From a virus, in the IMG/VR virus record IMGVR_UViG_3300032092_000164, positions 1-30,276 of that record: 30,276 nt of DNA, one strand, 5' to 3'. How positions within the stretch are numbered: the first letter of the stretch is position 1; every line of letters starts with the position of its first letter. The position numbers were made by a program, and so were the translations under genes. The notes beneath the pieces were generated by a model that was given only the letters and a program-made list of their open reading frames with translations, ran no database searches and was not told the origin of the DNA. Shown here piece after piece: positions 7,172 to 15,445 of the stretch.

Positions 7172-9384
7172 TGGCAGTCAGAATACCGATTATCACCGTC
7201 TTCGACTCTAAGGGTTTGAAGCAAGCGCAGTATCAGCTAAACAAAGTCCGTGGCAACTTCCAAGCTCTAGGACGAAACGCTGCTATTGCCGGAGTCGGTA
7301 TTGGAGCGGTCGCCGCAGCTCTAGGTAAGAGCGTCCAGAACGCAGCCGAAGCTCAAAGAATAATGTCGCAGACCGAAGCGGTTCTAAGGTCTACCGGAAC
7401 TACCGCTAATGGAACTGCCGCAGATATCGCAAACCTATCTGAAACTCTAAGTCGTCAAACCGCAGTAGACGACGAACTAATTCAGTCCGGCGCAAACCTT
7501 CTTCTCACCTTCAAGAACATTCAGAATCAGTCCGGGCTAAACAACGACATCTTCAACCAGACAGTTCAAGCAACCCTAGACGTTTCCCGGGCTATGGGAA
7601 CCGACGCAACCACCGAAGCTATCCGTCTAGGTAAGGCGTTGAACGACCCGGTAAAAGGACTCTCTGCCCTAAGCCGAGTTGGTATCCAATTCACCGCGCA
7701 ACAGAGAGAGCAGATAAAAGCTCTCACCGAATCAGGCGACCTTCTTGGCGCGCAGAAGATTATTCTTGCGGAACTACAATCTCAGTTCGGCGGTTCGGCG
7801 CAAGCTTACGCACAAACCTTCGCAGGACAAATAGAGCTTCTTGGAATTGAACTAGAAAACTTCAGCGAAGAAATCGGCGTTATCGTAATGCCAGCTCTTA
7901 GAAGTCTTATGGACGGACTCCGCGAAATGGCTCCGGAGATTGGTTCAAAACTCCGCGACGCAGTAAACTCCGTAGATTGGAAAGCACTAGCTAAAGCACT
8001 TCTCGATACAGCTACTTTCTTTCTTCAGAACGCAGAAGTAATTATCAAGGTTTCCGGTGCGCTCTTCGCTTTGAATACGGCTTACAACCTAATCAAAGTA
8101 ACGCAGGGAATCTACAACGCTATCGCAGTTGTTACTAATACCGTTCTAGGTGGAACCGACTTAGCAGCTAAGAAGGCGACTATTTCACTTGGTTTCCTGC
8201 GCTCCGCTTTGTTATTGAGTGGAATTGGCGCGGCGGTTGTAGCTCTTGGTTTCATAATCGACGGAATCTCAAAGACCAACGAAGGCGCAAGAGCTACCAC
8301 TCCAACCGTCACTAGCTTTGGAAGCGCAGTTCTGAAATCTGGACAAGACGCAGAATGGGCCGCCACGAAATACGGCGCAGCGAAGAGCGCAATCGAAGGA
8401 CTAAACAGCGCGTCGGCTGCGTATAAGCCACCCGTTCTATCAGTTGGCCCAGACGCGGCAGAACGCCGAATGAATCTCGACAAGTCATTCGCTCAAAGCA
8501 GTATGACAAACTTTATGGCTGGTCTTTCCGGAAGCACAAGTAAAAGCGGAACGGCAGAAAAAACTTACTCACAAACTCTAAACGCAGCGGTAAAAAATCA
8601 AAAACTATTTACCAAACTAACTACTAAGAGGGGTATCTCCGAGGGATTGGCGGCAGACCTTCTAGGCGGAACTAAGGGATTGGCTATTGCTAAGAAAATA
8701 GCAAAGGGCAACACGGACTTAGCTACAAGAACTCAAAACAAGTTCAACAAGACCGCCGCAGGTATCGCAGAAATCAAAGCTCAGACCGAAGCAACTAACG
8801 CGCAAATCCTAGCTGACCAACAAGAAGCGGATAGAAAACGTGATGAACTTATTGCTTCAGAAAAAGCAGCTACGGACGAACGCGAAAGAATTTACAAGTC
8901 CTTTAGCGATTCAGTCACTAGCATATTCTCTAGTATCAAAGACTCAATCGTTGGAGCGTTTAGCCTTCCCGAGCTAGGTGGTTCGACAGATTCAATTATT
9001 CGGAATATGGACAAGCTTCTCACCCGGGTAAAGTCGTTCTCGGCTAACATCACAAAGCTATCCGATATGGGACTAAACGCAAATCTTCTACAACAGGTTA
9101 TTCAAGCTGGGCCAGTTGCGGGCGCACGTTTAGCAGCGAGCCTAGTCGCTGGCGGAGCGGACGCTCTAGGACGAATAAACGCGGGCTATGGCGAAATCCA
9201 AACTCTCGGTTCAGAAATCGGTATGACTGGAACTCAGTCAAGATTCAATAACCAAGCGCAACAAAACGTCTACAACATAAACGTAGAAGGCGGAGTTGGT
9301 TCCGGTGCGACTATTGGAAAAGCAATCGTTGACGCTATCAAGGCTTACGAAAGAACTTCAGGCGCGGTCTGGCAGGGCGCGTAA
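7171..9384 (+). CDS. Tail tape measure protein
   Basis: A 737-residue, Ala/Gln/Ser-rich, largely helical protein that sets tail length; at about 1.5 angstrom per residue it predicts a tail near 110 nm. The N-terminal tape-measure region has LNKVRGNFQALGRNAAIAGVGIGAVAAALG, followed by the conserved LGKALNDPVKGLSALSRVGIQF. Two hydrophobic segments lie near residues 290-315 and 343-367 (FLRSALLLSGIGAAVVALGF), typical of proteins that enter the host membrane. No peptidase or lysozyme domain is evident. It overlaps genes on both sides. Confidence 0.95.
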   Translation: MAVRIPIITVFDSKGLKQAQYQLNKVRGNFQALGRNAAIAGVGIGAVAAALGKSVQNAAEAQRIMSQTEAVLRSTGTTANGTAADIANLSETLSRQTAVDDELIQSGANLLLTFKNIQNQSGLNNDIFNQTVQATLDVSRAMGTDATTEAIRLGKALNDPVKGLSALSRVGIQFTAQQREQIKALTESGDLLGAQKIILAELQSQFGGSAQAYAQTFAGQIELLGIELENFSEEIGVIVMPALRSLMDGLREMAPEIGSKLRDAVNSVDWKALAKALLDTATFFLQNAEVIIKVSGALFALNTAYNLIKVTQGIYNAIAVVTNTVLGGTDLAAKKATISLGFLRSALLLSGIGAAVVALGFIIDGISKTNEGARATTPTVTSFGSAVLKSGQDAEWAATKYGAAKSAIEGLNSASAAYKPPVLSVGPDAAERRMNLDKSFAQSSMTNFMAGLSGSTSKSGTAEKTYSQTLNAAVKNQKLFTKLTTKRGISEGLAADLLGGTKGLAIAKKIAKGNTDLATRTQNKFNKTAAGIAEIKAQTEATNAQILADQQEADRKRDELIASEKAATDERERIYKSFSDSVTSIFSSIKDSIVGAFSLPELGGSTDSIIRNMDKLLTRVKSFSANITKLSDMGLNANLLQQVIQAGPVAGARLAASLVAGGADALGRINAGYGEIQTLGSEIGMTGTQSRFNNQAQQNVYNINVEGGVGSGATIGKAIVDAIKAYERTSGAVWQGA

Positions 9385-10631
9385 TGGCAGCTCCAGCTAT
9401 GAAGGTCGAACTAGGTCTTGACTTAGGAGGAAACGACCCGTTTGCTTTTCGATTAGACGACGCCGTAAAAGGTGTTCTTGACAACACGGATTTCACACTA
9501 GGCGGAACGAAGCTCTTTGACATTTCTTCCCGTCTTGTTTCCGTCGCCGTCCGTCGAGGAAAGTCCCAAGCTCTCGACCGCGTGGACGCTGGAGTGGCGA
9601 CAATTACGGTGGACAACTTCGACCGACTCTTTGACCCGCTCTACGAAGCCGGACTTTATTACGGGCAGCTTATCCCCCGGCGTGAGGTGGTTATTAGCTC
9701 TAATAATTACCCGGTCTTCAACGGCTTTATCGACGACTTCGATATTCAGTATGAACCGGGAAAGAAGTCGGTGGTTTCAATAGCGGTTTCGGACGCCTTC
9801 TCCGTTCTAGCTAACTCTTCTCTCGACGAATTAGTTCCCCCAAGCGAACTAGCAGGAGCAAGAATTGAACGCGTTCTAGACCTTCCTGAAGTTGGCTGGC
9901 CTACTGCCAGAAGAGAGATAGACCCGGGAAATACCCTAATGCTTGATTCCGTAGTTACTGAAGGCACGGGAACACTTACTTATCTTCAGCTTGTAGAAAC
10001 TAGCGAGTTCGGAACTATCTTTATTTCACGCGAAGGCAACGTAGTCTTTAGGGAAAGAAACTCCGTCCCAAACGTTATCGACGTAGTCTTTGCCAATACA
10101 ACAGTAGACCCGCTTCTTACTGCCATTCCTTTTATCGACGTGAACATTGTCTACGGTTCTGAGAATCTTTACAATCGTATTCTTCTAGAAAATGACGAAG
10201 CTATCCCAGACCAAGGATTCGCGGAAGACCTAGACAGTCAAGCTCTCTACGGTGTTCGCGTTTATGACAAGTCCGGGCTGCTAGTCCAGAATCCCGCAGA
10301 CCTTCAGTTTCTATCCGACTTCTTACTAGCGCGATTCAAGCAACCGCAATACCGATTCGAAACCGTGACCGTATCGCTAGACAACATTTCAGCCGAACAA
10401 CAGAACCTAGTCTTAGACTTAGAAATCGGCGACATTGTTCAAGTCAAGTTCTTGCCTTCGGAAGTTCCCCCGGCTATCGAGCAGTATTGCCGGGTAATCG
10501 GTATAAACAATAGCTGGGACAATAACAGTAAGAACATAACCTTCAGCTTGGAGCGCCTAGACTTCGCAATCTTTATACTAGATGACGCCGTTTTGGGTGT
10601 CCTAGACGACGACCGCCTTGCTTACGAGTAA
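9384..10631 (+). CDS. Minor tail / tail hub protein with duplicated end motif
   Basis: A 415-residue protein right after the tape measure, the usual place of the distal tail or hub protein. Residues 24-33 (LDDAVKGVLD) recur almost exactly near the C-terminus as residues 399-408 (LDDAVLGVLD), nine of ten identical. Between them are regions typical of hub proteins: DRVDAGVATITVDNFDRLFDPLY, LIPRREVVI and YRFETVTVSLDNIS. It probably sits at the tail tip and links tube to fibres. Exact structural role is inferred from order. Confidence 0.8.
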   Translation: MAAPAMKVELGLDLGGNDPFAFRLDDAVKGVLDNTDFTLGGTKLFDISSRLVSVAVRRGKSQALDRVDAGVATITVDNFDRLFDPLYEAGLYYGQLIPRREVVISSNNYPVFNGFIDDFDIQYEPGKKSVVSIAVSDAFSVLANSSLDELVPPSELAGARIERVLDLPEVGWPTARREIDPGNTLMLDSVVTEGTGTLTYLQLVETSEFGTIFISREGNVVFRERNSVPNVIDVVFANTTVDPLLTAIPFIDVNIVYGSENLYNRILLENDEAIPDQGFAEDLDSQALYGVRVYDKSGLLVQNPADLQFLSDFLLARFKQPQYRFETVTVSLDNISAEQQNLVLDLEIGDIVQVKFLPSEVPPAIEQYCRVIGINNSWDNNSKNITFSLERLDFAIFILDDAVLGVLDDDRLAYE

Positions 10632-10638
10632 AATAGAA
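10629..10638 (+). promoter_or_regulatory. TARRATAGAA promoter-like motif before minor tail gene
   Basis: TAAAATAGAA overlaps the TAA stop of the hub gene and lies 20 bases before the ATG at 10658, with a CATAAGGAAAAC ribosome site between. It could drive the tail fibre and lysis genes. Confidence 0.55.
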
Positions 10639-10657
10639 GAAAGACATAAGGAAAACA

Positions 10658-11047
10658 ATGCCTAGAAAAACCTTTACCGCTGGAGAAGTCCTAGCGGCAG
10701 CCGACGTCAATTTATACCTAAGCAACGAAGTCAATCTTGCTACTAGCACGGCGACCACCTACACCGTTCTTCCGGGCGACCGCTACGAAACTCTAGTCTT
10801 CACCGCAGCTTCAGCCGTGACCGTGACAATCGGAACCGCTACCGCTTTTCAAGCCGGAGAAAGAATCGACATTCTCCAAGACGGAGCTGGAACCGTAACC
10901 ATTACCCGCGACGGAACCGCAACTACTTTATCTGGACGCGGAACTGCTGGAACCGCTTACAAGATTGGTCAGCGTTATGACGCTGTATCTGTTGTCTGTG
11001 TGGCTTCTAACTCTTACCGCATTATTGGTAACGCAACGGCGGTCTAA
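10658..11047 (+). CDS. Minor tail protein
   Basis: A 129-residue Thr/Ala/Val-rich beta protein. The opening MPRKTFTAGEVLAAADVNLYL is a recurrent N-terminus of actinophage minor tail proteins. The rest (GERIDILQDGAGTVTITRDG...) looks like a short beta-rich attachment or connector module. It overlaps the glycine-rich gene by one base (TAATG). Confidence 0.8.
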   Translation: MPRKTFTAGEVLAAADVNLYLSNEVNLATSTATTYTVLPGDRYETLVFTAASAVTVTIGTATAFQAGERIDILQDGAGTVTITRDGTATTLSGRGTAGTAYKIGQRYDAVSVVCVASNSYRIIGNATAV

Positions 11048-11829
11048 TGACTCTCTCAGCGTTAGGTATTTATTCGGCGGCAGGTGTTATTGCTGCTTTT
11101 TCTCTTGACGCACTTGTGGTCGCTGGTGGCGGTGGCGGTGCAGTTGGAGGAGGCGGTGCCGGAGGTGCAAGAAGTTTTACTGACATATCGGTAAACCAAG
11201 GTTTAAATTACGCAATTTCTATTGGTGCAGGTGGAGCTGCCTCTGCTAATGGTGTCAACTCCTCTTTTTCAACATTTAGCTCCTCCGGAGGAGGAAGTGG
11301 TGGACAGGCTGTGGCTGGTGGTACTGGAGGTTCTGGAGGTGGTCGAGGTAACTCTGCTGGTTTAGGTGGGGCAGGAAACGTAGGGGCTTATTCTCCAGTT
11401 GAAGGATTTGATGGTGGAGGTGCAACAGGCAGTTCTAATTCTGGTGGTGGTGGAGGTGCAAGTGCTATCGGAGGAACTGGAGCAGGAAACACTGGTGCAG
11501 GTGGTGGAGCGGGTATAACTTGGGAGTCTACTCAGTATGCTGGTGGCGGTGGTGGAGCTGGTTCTTCTGCTGCAGGTGCAGGAACTTTTGGTGGAGGTAA
11601 TGGTGCGGTTAACACCCCTAGTGCAGGCACAACTAACACTGGTGGTGGCGGTGGTGGTTCTTGGAATCAGGCCGGTGCTAATGGAGGTTCTGGTGTGGTG
11701 AGACTTAAATACCCAGATAGCAGAACAATTACAATCGGAGCAGGTTTAACAGGCTCAACATCAGCTCCGTCTGGTGGGTTTAAGATTACAACAATTACAC
11801 TTGGTTCTGGGAATGTGAGCTTTACATAA
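11047..11829 (+). CDS. Glycine-rich tail fibre / receptor-binding candidate
   Basis: A 260-residue protein with an Ala/Leu N-terminus (MTLSALGIYSAAGVIAAF) followed by LDALVVAGGGGGAVGG and long Gly-rich tracts to about residue 220. It ends with GGSGVVRLKYPD and a Ser/Thr tail. This is the glycine-rich domain common in phage tail fibres and adhesins, which can fold as packed polyglycine helices bearing variable loops. Codon use differs from neighbours: Gly is mostly GGT, whereas GGA is common elsewhere, and TGCA is frequent here but nearly absent in the rest of the genome. Recent acquisition is likely. Confidence 0.8.
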   Translation: MTLSALGIYSAAGVIAAFSLDALVVAGGGGGAVGGGGAGGARSFTDISVNQGLNYAISIGAGGAASANGVNSSFSTFSSSGGGSGGQAVAGGTGGSGGGRGNSAGLGGAGNVGAYSPVEGFDGGGATGSSNSGGGGGASAIGGTGAGNTGAGGGAGITWESTQYAGGGGGAGSSAAGAGTFGGGNGAVNTPSAGTTNTGGGGGGSWNQAGANGGSGVVRLKYPDSRTITIGAGLTGSTSAPSGGFKITTITLGSGNVSFT

Positions 11830-12188
11830 TGGCACACTACGCATTTTTAGACAGCAACAACATTGTCACTGAGGTCATTACTGGAATTGACGAAACTGAA
11901 CTTATTGAAGGTCTTGATACTGAAACTTGGTATGGCAACTTTCGAGGTCAGGTTTGTAAGAGAACCAGCTATAACGGAAAAATTAGAAAAAATTATGCAG
12001 GTATTGGCTTTACTTATGACTCTGAGCGTGACGCTTTTATTCCACCGAAGCCATACCCTAGCTGGCAACTAATCGAACAAACTTGTCAATGGGAAGCCCC
12101 TCTTGCTTATCCAACTGACGGCTTTACCTATTACTGGAACGAATCAGAACTAGCTTGGGAGCTGGCAGACTTCTCGGAGCCTAACTAA
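11829..12188 (+). CDS. Conserved aquatic-phage tail protein
   Basis: A 119-residue protein of a recognisable type found in many marine and freshwater phages, usually near tail fibre genes. It starts MAHYAFLDSNNIVTEVI, then KRTSYNGKIRKNYAGIGFTYD, DAFIPPKPYPSW and a final YPTDGFTYYWNE. It probably caps or decorates the tail fibre; no enzyme motif is seen. It starts at a TAATG overlap with the glycine-rich gene and shares part of that gene's T-rich composition. Confidence 0.75.
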   Translation: MAHYAFLDSNNIVTEVITGIDETELIEGLDTETWYGNFRGQVCKRTSYNGKIRKNYAGIGFTYDSERDAFIPPKPYPSWQLIEQTCQWEAPLAYPTDGFTYYWNESELAWELADFSEPN

Positions 12189-12433
12189 TGGCTGAGGAAA
12201 CAACTGGGGTACGCATCACCCAGCAAGCAATTTACGCCAAGCAACTTGAACACGGGGAAACCCTTGTCAAGATTCTTGAAAAGCTCGACCACCTAGACGA
12301 AGTACCTAGTCGTCTTCGAGAAGTCGAACTAACCCTTGCCCGGTTAGCTTGGATTGAGAAAATTGCTTACACCGGACTCGCAGCAGGAATTACCGGACTA
12401 GCTTCGGCTTTATTTTCTCTTCTTGTAAAATAG
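12188..12433 (+). CDS. XhlA-like lysis-associated membrane protein
   Basis: An 81-residue protein with an N-terminal amphipathic/coiled-coil region (QLEHGETLVKILEKLDHLDEVPSRLREVEL) and a single C-terminal membrane segment (AYTGLAAGITGLASALFSLL). This layout matches XhlA-type holin accessory proteins. It directly precedes the endopeptidase gene. Confidence 0.65.
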   Translation: MAEETTGVRITQQAIYAKQLEHGETLVKILEKLDHLDEVPSRLREVELTLARLAWIEKIAYTGLAAGITGLASALFSLLVK

Positions 12434-12438
12434 AACTA
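12426..12438 (+). promoter_or_regulatory. TARRATAGAA motif giving a leaderless lysin transcript
   Basis: TAAAATAGAA at 12426-12435. If TAAAAT is the -10 box, +1 falls about 7 bases after it, on the A of the ATG at 12438. No Shine-Dalgarno sequence fits between. This would give late, independent expression of the lysis enzyme. Confidence 0.6.
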
Positions 12439-12929
12439 TGCGCTTTCCCTTTGACAAACCAATCCCTAGAATCTCTTCGCCTTATGGTTGGAGAATTCAC
12501 CCGATAGAGAAAACCCGCAAGCACCACAACGGCGTCGATTACGCGGTTGAAATTGGTCGCCCGGTTCGAGCTATTGCTAACGGAAAAGTTATTTACGCTG
12601 GGCCTTCAACAATCAAGTTCCCTAACGGTGAACCTGCCGGGGCTGGATACATTGTTCGACTCAGCCACAAGATAAACGGGGAATGGATTACGTCGTCTTA
12701 CTATCACTTGAAAAAAGGCTCTATAAAAGACGCAGAAATCAAAGTTGGCGACGTAGTTTTTGAAGGCGAGAAACTAGGCGAATCTGGAAATACCGGAGAA
12801 TCTACCGGGCCACACCTTCACTTCGAGATTCAGCGCGGGAAGCGTTACGTCTACACAAACAACGGAACCCGCTTCACCGAACCGACTAGCTACATAAAAA
12901 CCCAAATAGCTCTAGACAAGCTAAAGTGA
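12438..12929 (+). CDS. M23 peptidase endolysin
   Basis: A 163-residue zinc metallopeptidase of the LytM/M23 family that would cut peptidoglycan cross-bridges. The zinc ligands are visible as H30-x3-D34 (HHNGVD) and H130 in GPHLHFE, with H128 of the HLH motif and H92 (YYHL) as likely catalytic residues. The protein is nearly all catalytic domain: no signal peptide and no cell-wall-binding domain. It depends on a holin from the neighbouring membrane proteins for export. Probably leaderless (see 12426). Confidence 0.92.
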   Translation: MRFPFDKPIPRISSPYGWRIHPIEKTRKHHNGVDYAVEIGRPVRAIANGKVIYAGPSTIKFPNGEPAGAGYIVRLSHKINGEWITSSYYHLKKGSIKDAEIKVGDVVFEGEKLGESGNTGESTGPHLHFEIQRGKRYVYTNNGTRFTEPTSYIKTQIALDKLK

Positions 12930-13198
12930 AAATCTTTGACGCTCTAATGCTTCTTCGGGAACAAGAAGGCGAAGACACTTCTGGCCCGTCTTGGAAGTAT
13001 CGCCGGAAACTAATCTATGGCGGTTATCGCTTGGGCTTCGTTATGATTATCTTCGGAATGGGAACCTTCTTTTTTGACAAAGAAGTATCCGTCCAGCTTG
13101 TAATCGGCGGGGTAGCTCTTATCTCGATTATTCTTACCGCGTACACGGCGTCTGCTACCTTTGAAGACGTGAACCTATACAAGAAAGAAGAAGAATAA
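12926..13198 (+). CDS. Two-segment membrane protein of the lysis cassette
   Basis: A 90-residue protein starting at GTG inside a GTGA overlap with the endolysin stop. Two hydrophobic segments, LGFVMIIFGMGTFFF and LVIGGVALISIILTAYTASA, are separated by a short charged loop, and the C-terminus is acidic (EDVNLYKKEEE). Holin or antiholin is likely from topology and context; sequence similarity is not recognised. Confidence 0.65.
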   Translation: MKIFDALMLLREQEGEDTSGPSWKYRRKLIYGGYRLGFVMIIFGMGTFFFDKEVSVQLVIGGVALISIILTAYTASATFEDVNLYKKEEE

Positions 13199-13383
13199 TG
13201 TTGAACCTTCAACCAGCCACTCGTAAATGGATTTACGGAATTGTTGCCGCAACCGTTCCGCTACTCATTAGCTTGGGAACAATCACTACCGAACTAGGCG
13301 CGCAGATTCTAAACGTGGCCGCAGCTCTACTAGCAATCGGTGGTTCTGCTCTAGCTATTACTTACGTCCCCGACGAAGAGTAA
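13198..13383 (+). CDS. Holin
   Basis: A 61-residue protein with two membrane segments (IYGIVAATVPLLISLGTIT and ILNVAAALLAIGGSALAI) after the short N-terminus MLNLQPATRKW, ending TYVPDEE. Length, segment spacing and acidic tail match small actinophage holins. Overlaps the previous stop (TAATG). Its last 22 bases overlap the 3' end of the opposing WhiB-like gene. Confidence 0.75.
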   Translation: MLNLQPATRKWIYGIVAATVPLLISLGTITTELGAQILNVAAALLAIGGSALAITYVPDEE

Positions 13384-13643
13384 CGCTCCGCTTCAGTAGT
13401 GCCTCCCCAAATCCCCGCAACCCGGGTAGACTTGGCATAGTCCCGGCATTGTACCCGAACTGGGCAATTCTGGCAGATACCTTTGGCTATTTCTTCTACT
13501 AATTTCTGGCTGATTTGGCTTGCTTCTTGGGCAAAGAACACGTCGGGCAGTTCTTCGCACTCGACCGAGCCGACCTTTCGAATCGCTTCGTGAAGTTCTA
13601 GGTAATTGCGCTCAATTCCCAATAATTGTCGTAGGGTAGTCAT
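13362..13643 (-). CDS. whiB: WhiB-like Fe-S transcription factor
   Basis: A 93-residue Wbl protein, the only minus-strand gene. Four cysteines (C29, C57, C60, C66) in the C-x27-C-x2-C-x5-C arrangement bind a [4Fe-4S] cluster; CPVRVQCRDYA and the turn GIWGG (77-81) that contacts sigma-A are intact. The family is restricted to Actinobacteria and their phages. Phage Wbl proteins (for example TM4 WhiBTM4) can inhibit host WhiB function, so this may redirect host transcription. The gene runs toward the lysis operon, overlapping its end, and is divergent from the recombination operon. The ATG lies 8 bases after a GATAAG box with no ribosome site, suggesting a leaderless message. Confidence 0.93.
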   Translation of the reverse strand: MTTLRQLLGIERNYLELHEAIRKVGSVECEELPDVFFAQEASQISQKLVEEIAKGICQNCPVRVQCRDYAKSTRVAGIWGGTTEAERYSSSGT

Positions 13644-13692
13644 AGTCTGACCTTATCGGAAAGTTAGACCGAAAATAGCAAGAAAGGAAAAA
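13644..13692. promoter_or_regulatory. Divergent intergenic region (whiB / recombination operon)
   Basis: Only 49 bases separate the two divergent genes. On the minus strand TTGCTA, an 18-base spacer, GATAAG and 8 further bases precede the whiB ATG, a plausible leaderless promoter. Imperfect direct copies GGTCTAAC and GGTCAGAC lie in this region on the minus strand, a possible operator. On the plus strand AAGAAAGGA is the ribosome site of the exonuclease gene. Confidence 0.5.
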
Positions 13693-14577
13693 ATGATTAG
13701 CAAGCTAGAACTAAAGGAATTAGGGGACGCAGTATTCTTAGGCGACTTCGAATCTGGTTCCCCTGAGTGGCACGAACTAAGAAACGAAGACGCAGCCGTG
13801 GGTGGTTCCGATATCGGAGCAATCGCCGGACTTTCTCCGTGGGAATCTCAGATAACGAAATGGGCAAAGAAGACTAAACAAATCGCGGACGACATAGAAC
13901 CAAATATGTCTATGCGTCTAGGCAACAAGTTAGAAACTCCAATCCTAGAAATCTTCGCTGAAGAACACCCGGACTACGAAATCTTCACCACCGGAACTTG
14001 GGCGCATAAAGAATTCAGTTGGCAACGAGCTAACCCGGACGCGCTCTATCGCAAGCCGGACGGAACTTGGGGCATTATCGAAGTCAAGTTCTCGCGCGAT
14101 TACTGGAGCGAAGTTCCGCAACACTACCGGGCGCAGGTTCTTTGGTATATGAACGTCTTCGCAATTCAAGAAGCGGTTCTTGTTGCTTTAGCAGGTTCCA
14201 GCTATCAGGAATTCGAAGTCGAGTGGGATTCATTCGAAGCGACTTCCCTAATCGCTGCCGCTTACCGCTTCAGGGAATCAGTTCTAAACAACAAAATGCC
14301 GGACTGGGACGGAAGCAATTCAACCTTCGAAACTATCCGGGCTATGAATCCTAAAATCGAAGACGGAGAAGAACACTTAGACGAACTAGGCGTTCACTAC
14401 TTTATTGCTCTAAGTCAATTCGAAGAAGCAGAAAAGAAACTTACCGAACTGAAGAGTCGAGTCCTATCGGCTATGGGCGGAAAGAAAAAGGGAATCGTCT
14501 ACGGCGAACACGCGATTAGCTTGCGCGCCCGGGGAATGGGAAACCCTTACTTACATCACGAGAAAGGAAAAAAGTAA
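13693..14577 (+). CDS. YqaJ-family (lambda exonuclease-like) recombination nuclease
   Basis: A 294-residue PD-(D/E)XK exonuclease. GSPEWHELRNEDAAVGGSDIGAIAG is the family's N-terminal signature. RANPDALY (metal-binding Asp) and GIIEVKFS (the E-x-K pair) form the active site, and YRAQVLWYMNV is the QxxWYM-like helix. It resects double-stranded DNA 5' to 3' to make single strands for annealing. It begins the early replication/recombination operon and is followed by a probable annealing protein, the usual partner arrangement. Strong AAGAAAGGA ribosome site. Confidence 0.93.
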   Translation: MISKLELKELGDAVFLGDFESGSPEWHELRNEDAAVGGSDIGAIAGLSPWESQITKWAKKTKQIADDIEPNMSMRLGNKLETPILEIFAEEHPDYEIFTTGTWAHKEFSWQRANPDALYRKPDGTWGIIEVKFSRDYWSEVPQHYRAQVLWYMNVFAIQEAVLVALAGSSYQEFEVEWDSFEATSLIAAAYRFRESVLNNKMPDWDGSNSTFETIRAMNPKIEDGEEHLDELGVHYFIALSQFEEAEKKLTELKSRVLSAMGGKKKGIVYGEHAISLRARGMGNPYLHHEKGKK

Positions 14578-15090
14578 ATGGCACAATTCAATCTAAACGA
14601 GTACGAAACAGTCGAGGAAAGACACGCAAGGGCAATAGCGGAGTATCCAGATATCAGGTGCGTAATTGTCAATCACACCACACCGCAAGACCGCGCTGTT
14701 GGAACTTGGGTTGTCGAAGCTAGGGTTTATCTAAATGCTGAAGACCAAGAGCGCGAACTACCAAAAGCTACTGAATGGGCTTTTGAAGTAGACGGCGTTG
14801 GAATGGCTAACAAAACTTCCGCGCTAGAAAACGCGTGTACCTCCGCTCTTGGTAGAAGTCTTAGGTGGGCATTAGGCGGTTCCAAAGGCCCGTCGAAACA
14901 AGAAATGGAAAAGGTTGCTCGCGGACAGACTCCAAAACTTCCAGTTCGCGCGTGGCTTTACGAAGCTGGCGAACTAACTAGTGCTAAAGATATCGACAAG
15001 TTGCGACTGCTCTATTCCGAAGCGAAGACTGCTAAGGCCGACGCTGGGATTCTCGAAGCCATAAAGACTATGGCGGAAAGGTTGGCCTAA
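14578..15090 (+). CDS. Probable single-strand annealing protein
   Basis: A 170-residue protein that follows the exonuclease immediately. VEARVYLNAEDQERELPKATEWAFE, then the ENACTSALGRSLRWAL helix, resembles the (E)TSALGRAL signature of phage annealing and Rad52/Erf-like proteins. This would place resected strands on homologous DNA. Evidence is one motif plus the partner position. It could instead be another ssDNA-binding recombination factor. ATG just follows the exonuclease stop; it overlaps the next gene (TAATG). Confidence 0.6.
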   Translation: MAQFNLNEYETVEERHARAIAEYPDIRCVIVNHTTPQDRAVGTWVVEARVYLNAEDQERELPKATEWAFEVDGVGMANKTSALENACTSALGRSLRWALGGSKGPSKQEMEKVARGQTPKLPVRAWLYEAGELTSAKDIDKLRLLYSEAKTAKADAGILEAIKTMAERLA

Positions 15091-15419
15091 TGGAAACCCC
15101 CGGTCAAATCGTCGAAGAGCTTCAACGGATAAGCAAGGAAATGGAAAAAGGTGCTTCGGCTCTCTATGACGCAGAAGTGAAACTAGCGGACGCTGAGGCA
15201 ACTTATGACAAGTCCGTTTCTCTATCCTTCTTGAATAGTCAAGGGACGGTAGCAGACCGTCAAGCCGTGGCAAAACTCCAAGCGGTAGACGAAAAGCTAA
15301 AGGCAGACCTAGCCCGGGCGGAGTTCAATCGGGTAAAAATGAAGATGAAAGTCCTATCCGATACGGCCACAATGACCGCCGTTATTAGCCGTAATGTAGA
15401 ACTCCAATGGCGGAGCTAG
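15090..15419 (+). CDS. Hypothetical coiled-coil protein in recombination operon
   Basis: A 109-residue Lys/Glu/Ala-rich protein, almost entirely helical (IVEELQRISKEMEKGASALYDAE..., KLQAVDEKLKADLARAEF). It has no Cys and no membrane segment. I do not recognise a family. Located between the annealing protein and nuclease genes, it may be a recombination accessory factor; that is context only. Confidence 0.7.
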   Translation: METPGQIVEELQRISKEMEKGASALYDAEVKLADAEATYDKSVSLSFLNSQGTVADRQAVAKLQAVDEKLKADLARAEFNRVKMKMKVLSDTATMTAVISRNVELQWRS

Positions 15420-15445
15420 ACTAATGGGCGGGAGAGTGGCGGCTT

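Noticed and set aside
8112-8483. Minus-strand frame inside the tape measure gene
   Set aside because: Antisense shadow; no start signal and no family features.
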